From CAYUNA01 sp047629355 (lineage in GTDB: Bacteria; Bacteroidota; Bacteroidia; Chitinophagales; Saprospiraceae), in assembly GCA_047629355.1 (NCBI GenBank), contig JBLHWU010000172.1:1-14307 (forward strand): a stretch of DNA of 14,307 nt. The letters are read 5' to 3'. The translations under genes were made by a program, and so were the position numbers. Shown here one piece after another: positions 6,860-14,264 of the stretch (position 1 is the stretch's first letter; each line of letters starts with the position of its first letter). Under the pieces are notes generated by a model. That model made no database searches and was not told the origin of the DNA. It saw only the letters and a program-made list of their open reading frames with translations.

Positions 6860-7386
6860 ATTCTGCCCAGACTTTCTTGATTTTTAAATAATAACTAGGG
6901 GGAAATATCAGCCATCAAAAAGAAAATCATCCTTTTGATGTTGTGACACCTTTACTATTCAAAACAGTGATAAACAATGCCATAAGAATGACAATTAAAT
7001 TAAATGTGTACATTTTCTCGTATGAATAATTAAAAATTCGGTTAAATACTCTAGTAACTAGTAGGGGGAGGGATAGTGTATAGGAGGGAATTCATTCACT
7101 GGAGGGACTGCAATAATACAACATTTATAGGAGTTTTGCAATAATTTATAATAAAATGGCTAAAAAAAGTGCTGTCACAATTTAGATATATTTTTAAATC
7201 AATATAGATTAGTTATTTTTTTGAGAAATGTGACAGTGTAAATGAAGCAACAAGAATACAAAGTTTCAATTGCCTCCGATATTTTAAAATGAATAGTCGC
7301 TTAAATTGCAATTCATCTACCTTTTAGAGTATTTCATTTGCCTTTTTATTTTGAAAAAGTTACCTTTACGAATAATAATTAATATG
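6860..7386. other. Non-coding region with G-rich tract and a small minus-strand frame
   Basis: No convincing gene is present. A minus-strand frame of 28 codons at 6927-7013 encodes a hydrophobic peptide (MYTFNLIVILMALFITVLNS and a short polar tail); it could be a small membrane peptide or chance. A purine-rich, G-run tract with GGGGGAGGG stands at 7063-7071 and further GGAGGG motifs follow up to 7105, unusual in this AT-rich stretch. CTGTCACA (7172-7179) and TGTGACAG (7229-7236) form an 8-bp inverted repeat 49 bases apart. TTACCTTTAC (7360-7369) pairs with GTAACGGTAA (7390-7399), 9 of 10 positions, linking this region to the first direct repeat of the following element. Confidence 0.4.
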
Positions 7387-7772
7387 TTAGTAACGGTAAA
7401 AAAATAACTTCACATTCTTGAAAGTATATTTAGTCCGTACTTTTCACTTTAAAACTGCTCCTTATATTAATATAAACTGCAGTTTCAAAGTAAAAACTAG
7501 GAATAAAACGGTTATCTCAAGAATGTCAATTTGTTTATTTCGCGTTCCTCAGACGAATTTTAATATTAGACTTGTTACCCTTTAATAAATACTCGTCTGA
7601 AAATATCTTTTTCCGCTATTTTCCTTTAAAAAATCATTCAATAAAGGAACTATTCAATGATTTTTTGAAGAAAACTAGCAAAAAAATCTAAATTTCATAC
7701 AAGCATTTTTAAAGGGTAACAAGTCTATTAAGTATCGCCAATACTGTACTTAGTAACGGTAAAAAAATAACT
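7387..7772. repeat. Composite element: identical 23-base direct repeats enclosing nested inverted repeats
   Basis: The outer boundaries are two identical 23-base copies at 7387-7409 and 7750-7772, which begin TTAGTAACGG and end ATAACT. Inside lie two fold-back units. Unit A: ACATTCTTGA (7412-7421) with TCAAGAATGT (7517-7526), enclosing ACTTTAAAACTGC (7446-7458) with GCAGTTTCAAAGT (7479-7491, one mismatch) around an ATATTAATAT core. Unit B: a perfect 19-base pair 7567-7585 with 7709-7727 (TAGACTTGTTACCC...), enclosing AAAAAATCATT (7628-7638) with AATGATTTTTT (7656-7666). TCAGACGA (7549-7556) with TCGTCTGA (7593-7600) overlaps unit B. No open frame of note lies inside. It could be a non-autonomous mobile element, a structured RNA or a large regulatory region for the gene that starts 57 bases later. 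Confidence 0.75.
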
Positions 7773-7828
7773 CCGCCAATTACCAAATATATAACTATAG
7801 ATTTTTTTAATTAAACAATAAATTAGAT

Positions 7829-9865
7829 ATGAAAAAAAATGTACTTCTTTTAGCTGCAATGTTCTTTGCAAGCATGACAACTTTCGCACAACTTTCTTTT
7901 TCTGATGATTTTGAATCTTACACTGTGGGTGACTACATCGGTAATGTTTCAGCTGATTGGACGACTTGGAGTGGTGCTACAGGAGGCGCAGAAGATGCGC
8001 AAATAAATAGTGACGAAGCAGCTAGTGGTGCCAACTCAATCTACTTTGCAGGCCAAGGTGCAGGTGGACCGCAAGATGTTGTTTTGCCATTTGGTGATAA
8101 ATACACGGAGGGTCAATTCACTTATTCAATGAAAGTTTTTGTTCCTGAAAACTCTACAGGTGCCTATTTCAACCTCCAAGCGGAAGAAACAATTGGAGTA
8201 ACTTGGGCTACTGACATTTTCTTTCGAGACAATGGTGTGGTAGATATCACAGGAGGTAGTGCTGGTGGTGACCCATTAATGAGTGGGACTTACAATAAAG
8301 GAGAGTGGGTTGAGTTTGAGTATGACATCAACTTGACCGCTAATTCTTGGACTGTTTATGTGAATGGCGACTGCTTAGGTGCATTTGAAAATGCAAACAA
8401 CTCCGTAGCGTCTATTGATTTATTTCCAACAGCTGCAGGTGTTAACTTTTATGTGGATGATGTAAGCTTCGAATACAATCCGATAGCTTCTTCTCCTGTG
8501 TTAGATTTGGGAATTAATGATGTTAACCTTCGCCCTAATGCGTTGACAGGAACAGTTAAAACGATTTCAGGTTCGGTTAAAAACAATGGCTCGGACATGA
8601 TTACAAGTTTTGATCTGACTTTGTCTGATGGTATCACTAACATTACTCAACCTTATACTGGATTGATGATAGCAGCGGGTGACACTTATAGTTTCTCTTT
8701 GGATGAAGCTTATACCGTATTGGAAGGTGCAACTGCAGTAGATATTTCGATTTCTAATGTCAATGGCACCAATGATGATGAGAATAGCTGTAATAATTTG
8801 TCAGGTACTATTTTGACAGGATATACGCCAGCACCAGGTAAAGGTGTTTTGGTAGAAGAAGCAACAGGTACCTGGTGTCAGTGGTGTCCACGTGGTGCTG
8901 TTTTTATGGATTTATTAACCGATGAATATGGTAACTACTTTGCAGGTATTGCAGTTCACAATGGTGACCCAATGGTCGTAGAAGAGCATGATGCAGGTAC
9001 AAGTGCACAAGTTGGTCAATCTTATCCAAATTCAACAGTGGAAAGAGATGGTGCTGTTGATCCGTCTGGCTTAGAAACTCCATTTTTAACTTCATTGACA
9101 CAAGCTCCGGCAGCATTTTTAGAGAATGGTGCAACTTATGATGCAGCAACTGGAATTTTGCAATTGTCTTTAGCTACAGAATTTCAAGCAGATTTGTCTG
9201 GTGATTATCGTTTGAATATGGTTATAATTGAAAATGGAGTAACGGGCACTGGCTCTGGCTACAACCAATCTAATGCTTATGCAGGTGGTGGTTCTGGTCC
9301 AATGGGTGGTTACGAAAATTTACCTTCTCCCGTTCCTGCGAGCCAAATGGTTTATGACCATGTTTCTCGGGCAATTTTAGGTGGATATTTAGGGGAATCA
9401 GGTTCTGTTCCATCAACAGTCGCTACAGGAGAAACACACATCATCAATTACAGCATCGAAGTTTCTGCAGACTGGGATGTGAATAACTTGAAAGTGATTG
9501 GCTTTATGTTGAACCCTGATGGCACCGTAGATAATGCTTCTGAAACTAGTTTGGCAGAAGCAATTGACAATGGTTTCCAGATGATTAGTGGCATCGATGA
9601 CCCAATTGCAAACAGTGCTATCAAAGCATTCCCAAATCCGTTTGGTGATGAATTGAACATCGCACTTTCTTTAGAAGAATCTGCGGATGTAACAGCTAAC
9701 TTATACAGCATAACTGGCGCATTGTTGCGGACACAAGCGTATGGTCAAATGAATGGTAAAAACACCGTTTCTATGGCAACGTATGACTTGCCAAACGGCA
9801 TTTATCAATTAAATGTAGCAGTTGGTAATCAAGTTATTGTGAAGAAAGTTGTTTTGACACGATAA
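7829..9865 (+). CDS. T9SS-secreted protein with lectin-like, Omp28/thioredoxin-like and sorting domains
   Basis: 678 residues. Residues 1-20 are a signal peptide (MKKNVLLLAAMFFASMTTFA). Residues about 22-217 begin FSDDFESYTVGDYIG and end in FYVDDVSFEYNP, a beta-sandwich pattern of LamG/concanavalin-like carbohydrate-binding modules. About 225-320 is a beta-rich linker domain of CARDB-like character (LDLGINDV, SGSVKNNGSD). About 338-580 matches the Omp28-related group: VLVEEATGTWCQWCPRG places a thioredoxin-type CxxC at C350/C353, followed by FAGIAVHNGDPM and YPNSTVERDG. Residues 597-678 are a T9SS type A sorting domain (AFPNPFGDELNI to VVKKVVLTR-like end). The protein is thus predicted to be exported and anchored on the cell surface. 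The CxxC suggests disulfide or metal chemistry, but activity is not shown. Start is the ATG at the signal peptide; the gene stands alone and ends at a strong terminator. Confidence 0.88.
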   Translation: MKKNVLLLAAMFFASMTTFAQLSFSDDFESYTVGDYIGNVSADWTTWSGATGGAEDAQINSDEAASGANSIYFAGQGAGGPQDVVLPFGDKYTEGQFTYSMKVFVPENSTGAYFNLQAEETIGVTWATDIFFRDNGVVDITGGSAGGDPLMSGTYNKGEWVEFEYDINLTANSWTVYVNGDCLGAFENANNSVASIDLFPTAAGVNFYVDDVSFEYNPIASSPVLDLGINDVNLRPNALTGTVKTISGSVKNNGSDMITSFDLTLSDGITNITQPYTGLMIAAGDTYSFSLDEAYTVLEGATAVDISISNVNGTNDDENSCNNLSGTILTGYTPAPGKGVLVEEATGTWCQWCPRGAVFMDLLTDEYGNYFAGIAVHNGDPMVVEEHDAGTSAQVGQSYPNSTVERDGAVDPSGLETPFLTSLTQAPAAFLENGATYDAATGILQLSLATEFQADLSGDYRLNMVIIENGVTGTGSGYNQSNAYAGGGSGPMGGYENLPSPVPASQMVYDHVSRAILGGYLGESGSVPSTVATGETHIINYSIEVSADWDVNNLKVIGFMLNPDGTVDNASETSLAEAIDNGFQMISGIDDPIANSAIKAFPNPFGDELNIALSLEESADVTANLYSITGALLRTQAYGQMNGKNTVSMATYDLPNGIYQLNVAVGNQVIVKKVVLTR

Positions 9866-9898
9866 AAAATGACGCATGAAAATGCAATTTTTTTAAAT

Positions 9899-9937
9899 AA
9901 AAAAACCCTTTCTAGTCTGACCAGAAAGGGTTTTTTT
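9899..9937 (+). terminator. Strong bidirectional intrinsic terminator
   Basis: A 15-base perfect stem (9899-9913 with 9923-9937: seven A, CCCTTTCT / AGAAAGGG, seven T) with a 9-base loop, 34 bases after the stop of the T9SS gene. The T-run on the plus strand makes it a standard Rho-independent terminator for that gene. The A-run on the other side gives the same structure for transcripts from the converging antiporter gene. Confidence 0.92.
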
Positions 9938-9954
9938 GTTTTGATAAAGGGAGT

Positions 9955-9996
9955 TTGAGGGATAAAACGAGTTATAAAAACCGTTTTATCCCTCAA
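9955..9996. terminator. Second long perfect hairpin between converging genes
   Basis: TTGAGGGATAAAACG (9955-9969) pairs perfectly with CGTTTTATCCCTCAA (9982-9996) across a 12-base loop, only 17 bases after the first hairpin. No T-run follows on either strand. A third, weaker palindrome (TACCCGCA at 10003-10010 with TGCAGGTA at 10015-10022, one mismatch) comes directly after. Probably part of the 3' region of the antiporter transcript, or a dispersed palindrome. Confidence 0.6.
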
Positions 9997-10124
9997 TAAT
10001 CCTACCCGCACTGCTGCAGGTAGCGCGCATTGTGTTTATTGAAACTCGAAAAAATTACGCTTTTCTCGCTTCTCTATTTTTTGAAAATATTTCATTATAC
10101 TTCCATAATCTTCTATCTATTTCA

Positions 10125-11612
10125 TCACATAAACCCAACAATCAAATAGAACAAAGCCGCCAATCCCCCCGCTATCAAAGCATAAGGCAGCTGCGTCCGA
10201 ACATGGTCAATATGGTCACTCGCCGAAGCCATCGAAGACAAAATAGTTGTATCTGAAATCGGCGAACAATGGTCACCAAACACGCCACCACCCATCGCTG
10301 CCGCAATCGCAATCGTGACATCCGCATCTAATCCTTGCGCCATTTGTACGGCAATCGGAATCATAATCGCGAAGGTTCCCCAACTCGTACCGGTCGAAAA
10401 GGCAATAAAACAAGTAACTAAGAATACCAGAAAAGGCACAATATTAGGAGAAACCCAAGCACTCGTGACTTCTGCTACATATTGCCCTGTACCGAGTTCT
10501 TTACACACACCACCAATCGCAAAGGCCATCAACATCAACAAGGCTAAAGGCATGAGTCCTGCGATGCCTTTTAGCGTCAAATCAATCATTTCTTTCATTT
10601 TCAAAATACCTTGCACCCTATAAAAAACCATCGAGATGAGGAGCGAAATAATCACGGCAATCAGCACGGAGGTCGAGCCGCTACCTGCACCGATGGCATG
10701 AAAAATCTGGTCGAAAAAAGAGGCATTCGGCAGGTTCTTCATTGCTTCTCCCCAACCTGTATAAATAAGCATAATTGGCATCATGACAACCATGACAGCA
10801 ATGGGAATAATCATATTTCGAGCTTTAGGTCTGATGCCTGGTTTCATTTCAACGGAAGTTAACTCGTCCGAAACCATTGGTTGTGCACCGTCTGGCAATA
10901 CTTTTCCTTCTTCCCGAGCGCGGCGTTCTGCTTTTGCCATTGGTCCAAAATCTTTGCCAGTGAAAATAATAACCAAGACCAGTAATAATGCAAAAATCGG
11001 ATAAAAATTATAGACTATCGCCCCCATCAGTACTGAAAATGGATTGCCAATATTCAGCCCCGCAATGATGGACATAATGAATGCCCCCCAGCCATTGAAC
11101 GGAATTAAAATCGACGACGGTGCGCTACTCGAATCGGCGATATAAGCTAACTTTTCCCGCGAAATCCCCAATTTATCAAAAATTGGACGATACAATGCGC
11201 CAACGGTCAAAACAGAAATACTGGATTCTACAAAAATTAAAACACCCGTTAACCATGCTAAAAATTGCACAACGACACGATTGCTACCCGCTTTTTTGTT
11301 TTCATATCGTTCCAGTAACTTATTCACTTTTAAAATAAAACCTTCTACCCCACCCGACCGTTGAATAAAGACAATCAATGCCCCAACCAACGCACAAAAC
11401 ATGATGGTTCGAGTACTTCCGTCATCTTTAAAAACATCTACCAAAGACTGAACCGTACCCAAAAAGCCAAGCCAGACATCGCCATTATTGATGATGACCC
11501 AACCTAGTAAAATACCAAATAGTAATGAAACAAAGACTTGCCGAGTCGCGATAGCTAAAATGATGGCGATGATGGGCGGAAGAAGTGACCAAATTCCAAA
11601 GGTAGTTTCCAT
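10125..11612 (-). CDS. NhaC-family Na+/H+ antiporter
   Basis: A 495-residue inner-membrane protein with about a dozen hydrophobic segments from WSLLPPIIAIILAIATRQ at the N-terminus to the last helix ending YLIVGFM. The hallmark motif of the NhaC group, GGGVFGDHCSPISDTTILSS (441-460), is complete and is followed by HIDHVRTQLPYAL. A second family signature with polar membrane residues is FSTGTSWGTFAIMIPIA. Length and topology fit full-length members. These carriers exchange cytoplasmic Na+ for protons; relatives exchange lactate or malate against Na+, so the exact substrate cannot be read from sequence. Residues about 225-260 form a charged cytoplasmic loop (AKAERRAREEG). The ATG at 11610-11612 fits the N-terminus, and no partner gene is adjacent. 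Confidence 0.9.
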   Translation of the reverse strand: METTFGIWSLLPPIIAIILAIATRQVFVSLLFGILLGWVIINNGDVWLGFLGTVQSLVDVFKDDGSTRTIMFCALVGALIVFIQRSGGVEGFILKVNKLLERYENKKAGSNRVVVQFLAWLTGVLIFVESSISVLTVGALYRPIFDKLGISREKLAYIADSSSAPSSILIPFNGWGAFIMSIIAGLNIGNPFSVLMGAIVYNFYPIFALLLVLVIIFTGKDFGPMAKAERRAREEGKVLPDGAQPMVSDELTSVEMKPGIRPKARNMIIPIAVMVVMMPIMLIYTGWGEAMKNLPNASFFDQIFHAIGAGSGSTSVLIAVIISLLISMVFYRVQGILKMKEMIDLTLKGIAGLMPLALLMLMAFAIGGVCKELGTGQYVAEVTSAWVSPNIVPFLVFLVTCFIAFSTGTSWGTFAIMIPIAVQMAQGLDADVTIAIAAAMGGGVFGDHCSPISDTTILSSMASASDHIDHVRTQLPYALIAGGLAALFYLIVGFM

Positions 11613-11792
11613 TATAATGCGTTTTGTTTTTTATAATTGCTGAATGGGCAAGGTAGGGAAAAATTGCGGATTGGTACTTTTCAATAACATGGTCTGTCTC
11701 AATGTCTTCGCCAAATGATGAATGTTGAATTATAAATGAAAATAGAGTTATGGATTTGTCGAAAACATTGCTGTCTGTAATCTCACTAAAAA

Positions 11793-11820
11793 GAGGAGTT
11801 ACTTTTGAAAGTAACTCCTC
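11793..11820 (-). terminator. Intrinsic terminator of the PH-domain gene
   Basis: GAGGAGTTACTTT (11793-11805) and AAAGTAACTCCTC (11808-11820) form a 13-bp perfect stem with a very tight turn. Read on the minus strand it is followed by TTTTT (11788-11792), and it lies 38 bases beyond the stop of the PH-domain gene. Confidence 0.88.
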
Positions 11821-11858
11821 CTTTTTGAGACTAAAAAATAGGCTAGAAAATAGGAAAA

Positions 11859-12233
11859 TTAATTCAAGCTCAAATCTTGGAAACGCTTCCGAAAAAGAAG
11901 TGGGTCAACGATATTCCTAAATCGCTCCCGCGTTCCACCAGTTCCCACAATATCTATATCTCCGAAGCCTAACAATCGACCCAAAATACTTTGGTCAACG
12001 TTGACACTTTCGATACGTTGAAGATTAATTTCGACCGTTTTGATGGAAATAAGTCCCGTTTTGATAATGACCCTTTTATTCGTAATTGTAAATTCTGAAG
12101 TCCACATATCAATGATAGGTTTCAGAAAAAGGGAAAATAAAGAGGGAAGCGATAAGAAGATAATCCAATGAAAATCAGTTTCATGCTCTACTCTTTCATC
12201 TTCGACGAGGTTGTTGTCAACGTAATGTCCCAT
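11859..12233 (-). CDS. Bacterial PH-domain (DUF304/bPH_2-like) membrane protein
   Basis: 124 residues. The N-terminus has the family pattern (MGHYVDNNLVEDERV), then a hydrophobic segment (WIIFLSLPSLFSLFLKPII, about 23-41), then a compact beta-rich domain: SEFTITNKRVIIKTGLISIK, VEINLQRIESVNVDQSILGR, LLGFGDIDIVGTGGTRERF. This is the signature of small membrane-anchored bacterial PH proteins (family knowledge); their function is mostly unknown. Family members often have two helices in the membrane hairpin and about 150 residues. Here the hydrophobic part is short, enough for one helix or a tight re-entrant hairpin, so a small internal deletion is possible. It ends at a good terminator and starts divergently from the pseudouridine synthase gene. 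Confidence 0.82.
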   Translation of the reverse strand: MGHYVDNNLVEDERVEHETDFHWIIFLSLPSLFSLFLKPIIDMWTSEFTITNKRVIIKTGLISIKTVEINLQRIESVNVDQSILGRLLGFGDIDIVGTGGTRERFRNIVDPLLFRKRFQDLSLN

Positions 12234-12260
12234 TGGAAATTTAGTTTTAAAAAAATGCTA

Positions 12261-12297
12261 AAAATAGGTCTTAGGAATGAGCGATAAGACCTATTTT
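12261..12297. repeat. Perfect hairpin in the divergent promoter region
   Basis: AAAATAGGTCTTA (12261-12273) pairs with TAAGACCTATTTT (12285-12297), 13 bp perfect, 11-base loop. It has the A-stem-T look of a bidirectional terminator, yet lies 27 bases upstream of the start of the PH gene and between two diverging genes, where no terminator is needed. It may be an operator-like palindrome, an RNA leader structure, or the relic of a lost gene's terminator. Confidence 0.6.
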
Positions 12298-12386
12298 ATT
12301 TAGAATCTAATTGATGTGTCGCAAGTTACGAATTAAATTAATTTAAAATGTGTTTCAGTCTCGTTTTATAAAAACAGTTTTAGCGA

Positions 12387-12413
12387 TTGGCTATTTTTAA
12401 AATGGTACTTTTG
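12387..12413 (+). promoter_or_regulatory. Bacteroidota-type promoter of the pseudouridine synthase gene
   Basis: TACTTTTG at 12406-12413 matches the TAnnTTTG -7 consensus exactly, and TTGG at 12387-12390 stands at a suitable distance for the -33 element. The inferred start of transcription near 12419-12421 leaves a leader of about 12 bases before ATG 12432 and lies after the alternative ATG at 12387, which decides the start. Confidence 0.65.
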
Positions 12414-12431
12414 CAAAAATTAAAGCACAAT

Positions 12432-13328
12432 ATGTCTAAGTCTAAAAAAAGTCCATTCAAACACCGCGTACAAACCGTCACGGGGAAAGTGCCAATTATG
12501 CAATATTGCGCACAGCATTTCCCAATCTTAGGTAGCAAAACGGCGGTCAAAAAAGCCATTCTAAAGGAACAGATATTCCTCAATGATGCTTTGGCAACGA
12601 TTATGGATTTCGTCCGAAACGGCGATTTTATCCAATTGCAAAATATGGATAATAAGCCGGTCGTTAAGTCTAAGTTTGACTTAGAAATGCCCATCGTTTT
12701 TGAAGATGACCACTTGATTATTGTGGATAAACCAGGCGGTATTGCCGTTAATGGCAATCGCAATAAAACTGTGGAAAATGCGGTAATTGGCTTAGCCAAA
12801 AAAAGCAAAGAACCAGATGCCTTGTCTGCTCCAACAGCCGTACATCGCTTGGATGTTCCAACTAAAGGACTGGTGATGTTGGCAAAAACAAAAACAGCAC
12901 TGATTCGCTTAAATAAAGCGTTTCAAAACGGAGAAGTGAGTAAGGTTTATTTCGCGATTGTTCATGGCGAAACGCCCGAAAAAGGAAGTATTGAGACGCC
13001 TATTGATGGGAAAGAATGTAAAACAGATTTTGATAGAATTAAAACCACCTCTGCTCGTGGGTCAGGAAATTTATCTTTGGTAAAATTGAAACCAGTTACT
13101 GGGCGTACGCACCAATTGCGCATTCACATGGAGAGCATTGGGCACTTAGTTTTAGGGGATAAACAGTATGCTGGACAGCGACGAACTTTATTGAAAAAAG
13201 GGCTATTTTTGTGTGCTTGTAATCTACGTTTTGAACATCCGGTGACACACGAAACGATGCAGGTGCGGATACCAATTCCGAAGCGATTTGAACGGTTGGT
13301 AGAGATAGGGAAGAAGAAGCGGAGGTAG
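12432..13328 (+). CDS. RluA-family 23S rRNA/tRNA pseudouridine synthase
   Basis: 298 residues, converting a specific uridine in structured RNA to pseudouridine in the cytoplasm. An S4-like N-terminal part (about 30-72, VKKAILKEQIFLNDALA then VRNGDFIQL) is followed by the catalytic domain: VFEDDHLIIVDKPGGIAVN (89-107), the active-site motif HRLDVPTKGLVMLAKT with catalytic Asp141, the block KVYFAIVHG (171-179), and GRTHQLRIHMESIGHLVLGD (224-243). All key motifs are intact. Which RNA position it modifies cannot be told from sequence alone; RluC/RluD-type or a Bacteroidota-specific paralogue are options. I prefer ATG 12432 (MSKSKKSPFKHRV) to ATG 12387 because a consensus -7 element lies between them. 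Confidence 0.88.
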   Translation: MSKSKKSPFKHRVQTVTGKVPIMQYCAQHFPILGSKTAVKKAILKEQIFLNDALATIMDFVRNGDFIQLQNMDNKPVVKSKFDLEMPIVFEDDHLIIVDKPGGIAVNGNRNKTVENAVIGLAKKSKEPDALSAPTAVHRLDVPTKGLVMLAKTKTALIRLNKAFQNGEVSKVYFAIVHGETPEKGSIETPIDGKECKTDFDRIKTTSARGSGNLSLVKLKPVTGRTHQLRIHMESIGHLVLGDKQYAGQRRTLLKKGLFLCACNLRFEHPVTHETMQVRIPIPKRFERLVEIGKKKRR

Positions 13329-13336
13329 TTTGCTTT

Positions 13337-13373
13337 TTAGATAGGATTGAATCCGTGATTCAATCCTATCTAA
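13337..13373. terminator. 17-bp perfect hairpin behind the pseudouridine synthase gene
   Basis: TTAGATAGGATTGAATC (13337-13353) pairs with its full complement at 13357-13373 across a 3-base loop, 8 bases after the stop codon. There is no T-run behind it, so it may protect the mRNA 3' end rather than terminate alone. Confidence 0.7.
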
Positions 13374-13404
13374 TTGACCATACAAAAAAGACTACATAGT
13401 TTCA

Positions 13405-13434
13405 TTTGAGTCGTGTTTTTCAAAAACACTCAAA
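13405..13434 (+). terminator. Second hairpin behind the pseudouridine synthase gene
   Basis: TTTGAGTCGTGTTTTT (13405-13420) and AAAAACACTCAAA (13422-13434) pair with a small bulge (CG) in the left arm and a minimal loop. Together with the preceding hairpin it forms a tandem 3' structure, as at the converging gene ends near 9900-10000. Confidence 0.5.
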
Positions 13435-13484
13435 ATCACCTCGCTTTGTACCCACGCGGACACCCTCGTTTCCATTTTTTAAAA

Positions 13485-13519
13485 TACCTTTGCCCAGATT
13501 CCTCCGCTTCGGTCGGAAT
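13485..13519 (+). promoter_or_regulatory. Promoter and leader hairpin of the glycosyltransferase gene
   Basis: TACCTTTG at 13485-13492 is an exact TAnnTTTG -7 element; a clear -33 TTTG is not visible. Transcription would begin about 13498-13500, just where an imperfect palindrome starts: ATTCC (13498-13502) with GGAAT (13515-13519) and CCG (13504-13506) with CGG (13510-13512). This palindrome resembles widely dispersed intergenic repeats, so its leader position could be coincidence. Confidence 0.5.
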
Positions 13520-13560
13520 GACAAAGAAGAACGGTCAGAACAATAAAGAAATACTAAAAT

Positions 13561-14262
13561 TTGCTACACAAACCAGTCATAGACGTCATCATCCCCGCTT
13601 ACAACGAGGAAAAATCCATCGGTAATGTCCTCCGCGACATTCCCAAAGATTGGGTACGCGATATCATCGTTTGCAATAATGCAAGTACCGATAGCACAGC
13701 CGAAGTAGCGAAAGCTGCTGGTGCAATCGTCGTCAATCAGCCAATACCTGGTTACGGAAATGCTTGTCTGAAAGGCATCCAATACATCCGTCACCAGCCT
13801 GATTTTAAACATCCCGACATCGTCGTTTTTTTAGACGGTGATTATTCTGATTATCCAGAAGAGTTGCCTGATTTGGTACGTCCAATTTTAGAAAATGAAA
13901 TGGATTTAGTGATTGGTTCGCGTGCATTGGGTGATTTGGAGGATGGAGCAATGCAGCCACAGCAAATATTCGGCAACTGGCTGGCAACCAACTTAATACG
14001 CTTATTTTACGGCGTAAACTTCACCGATCTAGGTCCATTCCGTGCCATTAAATGGAAGCAATTAATGGCTATTGACATGCAAGACCGCGACTTCGGTTGG
14101 ACGGTCGAAATGCAAGTCAAAGCCGCCAAAATGAAATTAAAAACCATCGAAATCCCCGTCAAATATCGACAACGAATCGGCGTTTCCAAAATATCTGGAA
14201 CCATTCGCGGAACGATACTCGCGGGACATAAAATTTTGTGGACAATTTTTAAATTACTTTGA
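13561..14262 (+). CDS. Family 2 glycosyltransferase (dolichol-phosphate mannosyltransferase/undecaprenyl-phosphate type)
   Basis: 233 residues with a GT-A fold: DVIIPAYNEEKSIGNVL (8-24), IVCNNASTDST (36-46), the nucleotide-sugar and metal binding FLDGDYSDYPEE (90-101, DxD-like), DLVIGSRALGD (115-125), GNWLATNLIRLFYGV, TDLGPFRAIKW (155-165) and GWTVEMQVKAA (179-189). This order is that of the DPM1/DPG-synthase subgroup, which moves a sugar from a nucleotide donor to a polyprenyl phosphate at the cytoplasmic membrane face. No C-terminal membrane helices are present, only a short hydrophobic end. The start is TTG: an in-frame TAA at 13555-13557 excludes anything upstream, and no ATG precedes the conserved VIIPAYNEE block. 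It is complete within the window. Confidence 0.88.
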   Translation: MLHKPVIDVIIPAYNEEKSIGNVLRDIPKDWVRDIIVCNNASTDSTAEVAKAAGAIVVNQPIPGYGNACLKGIQYIRHQPDFKHPDIVVFLDGDYSDYPEELPDLVRPILENEMDLVIGSRALGDLEDGAMQPQQIFGNWLATNLIRLFYGVNFTDLGPFRAIKWKQLMAIDMQDRDFGWTVEMQVKAAKMKLKTIEIPVKYRQRIGVSKISGTIRGTILAGHKILWTIFKLL

Positions 14263-14264
14263 GG

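Noticed and set aside
7387..7772. Insertion sequence with transposase
   Set aside because: No open frame of useful length lies inside, and the terminal repeats are direct, not inverted.
10032..11338. Several plus-strand frames of 70-100 codons across the antiporter gene
   Set aside because: They are antisense shadows of a strongly supported membrane transporter gene.
12387..12431. Longer start for the pseudouridine synthase at ATG 12387
   Set aside because: A consensus -7 promoter element at 12406-12413 lies inside this extension, and the extra 15 residues match no family sequence I know.
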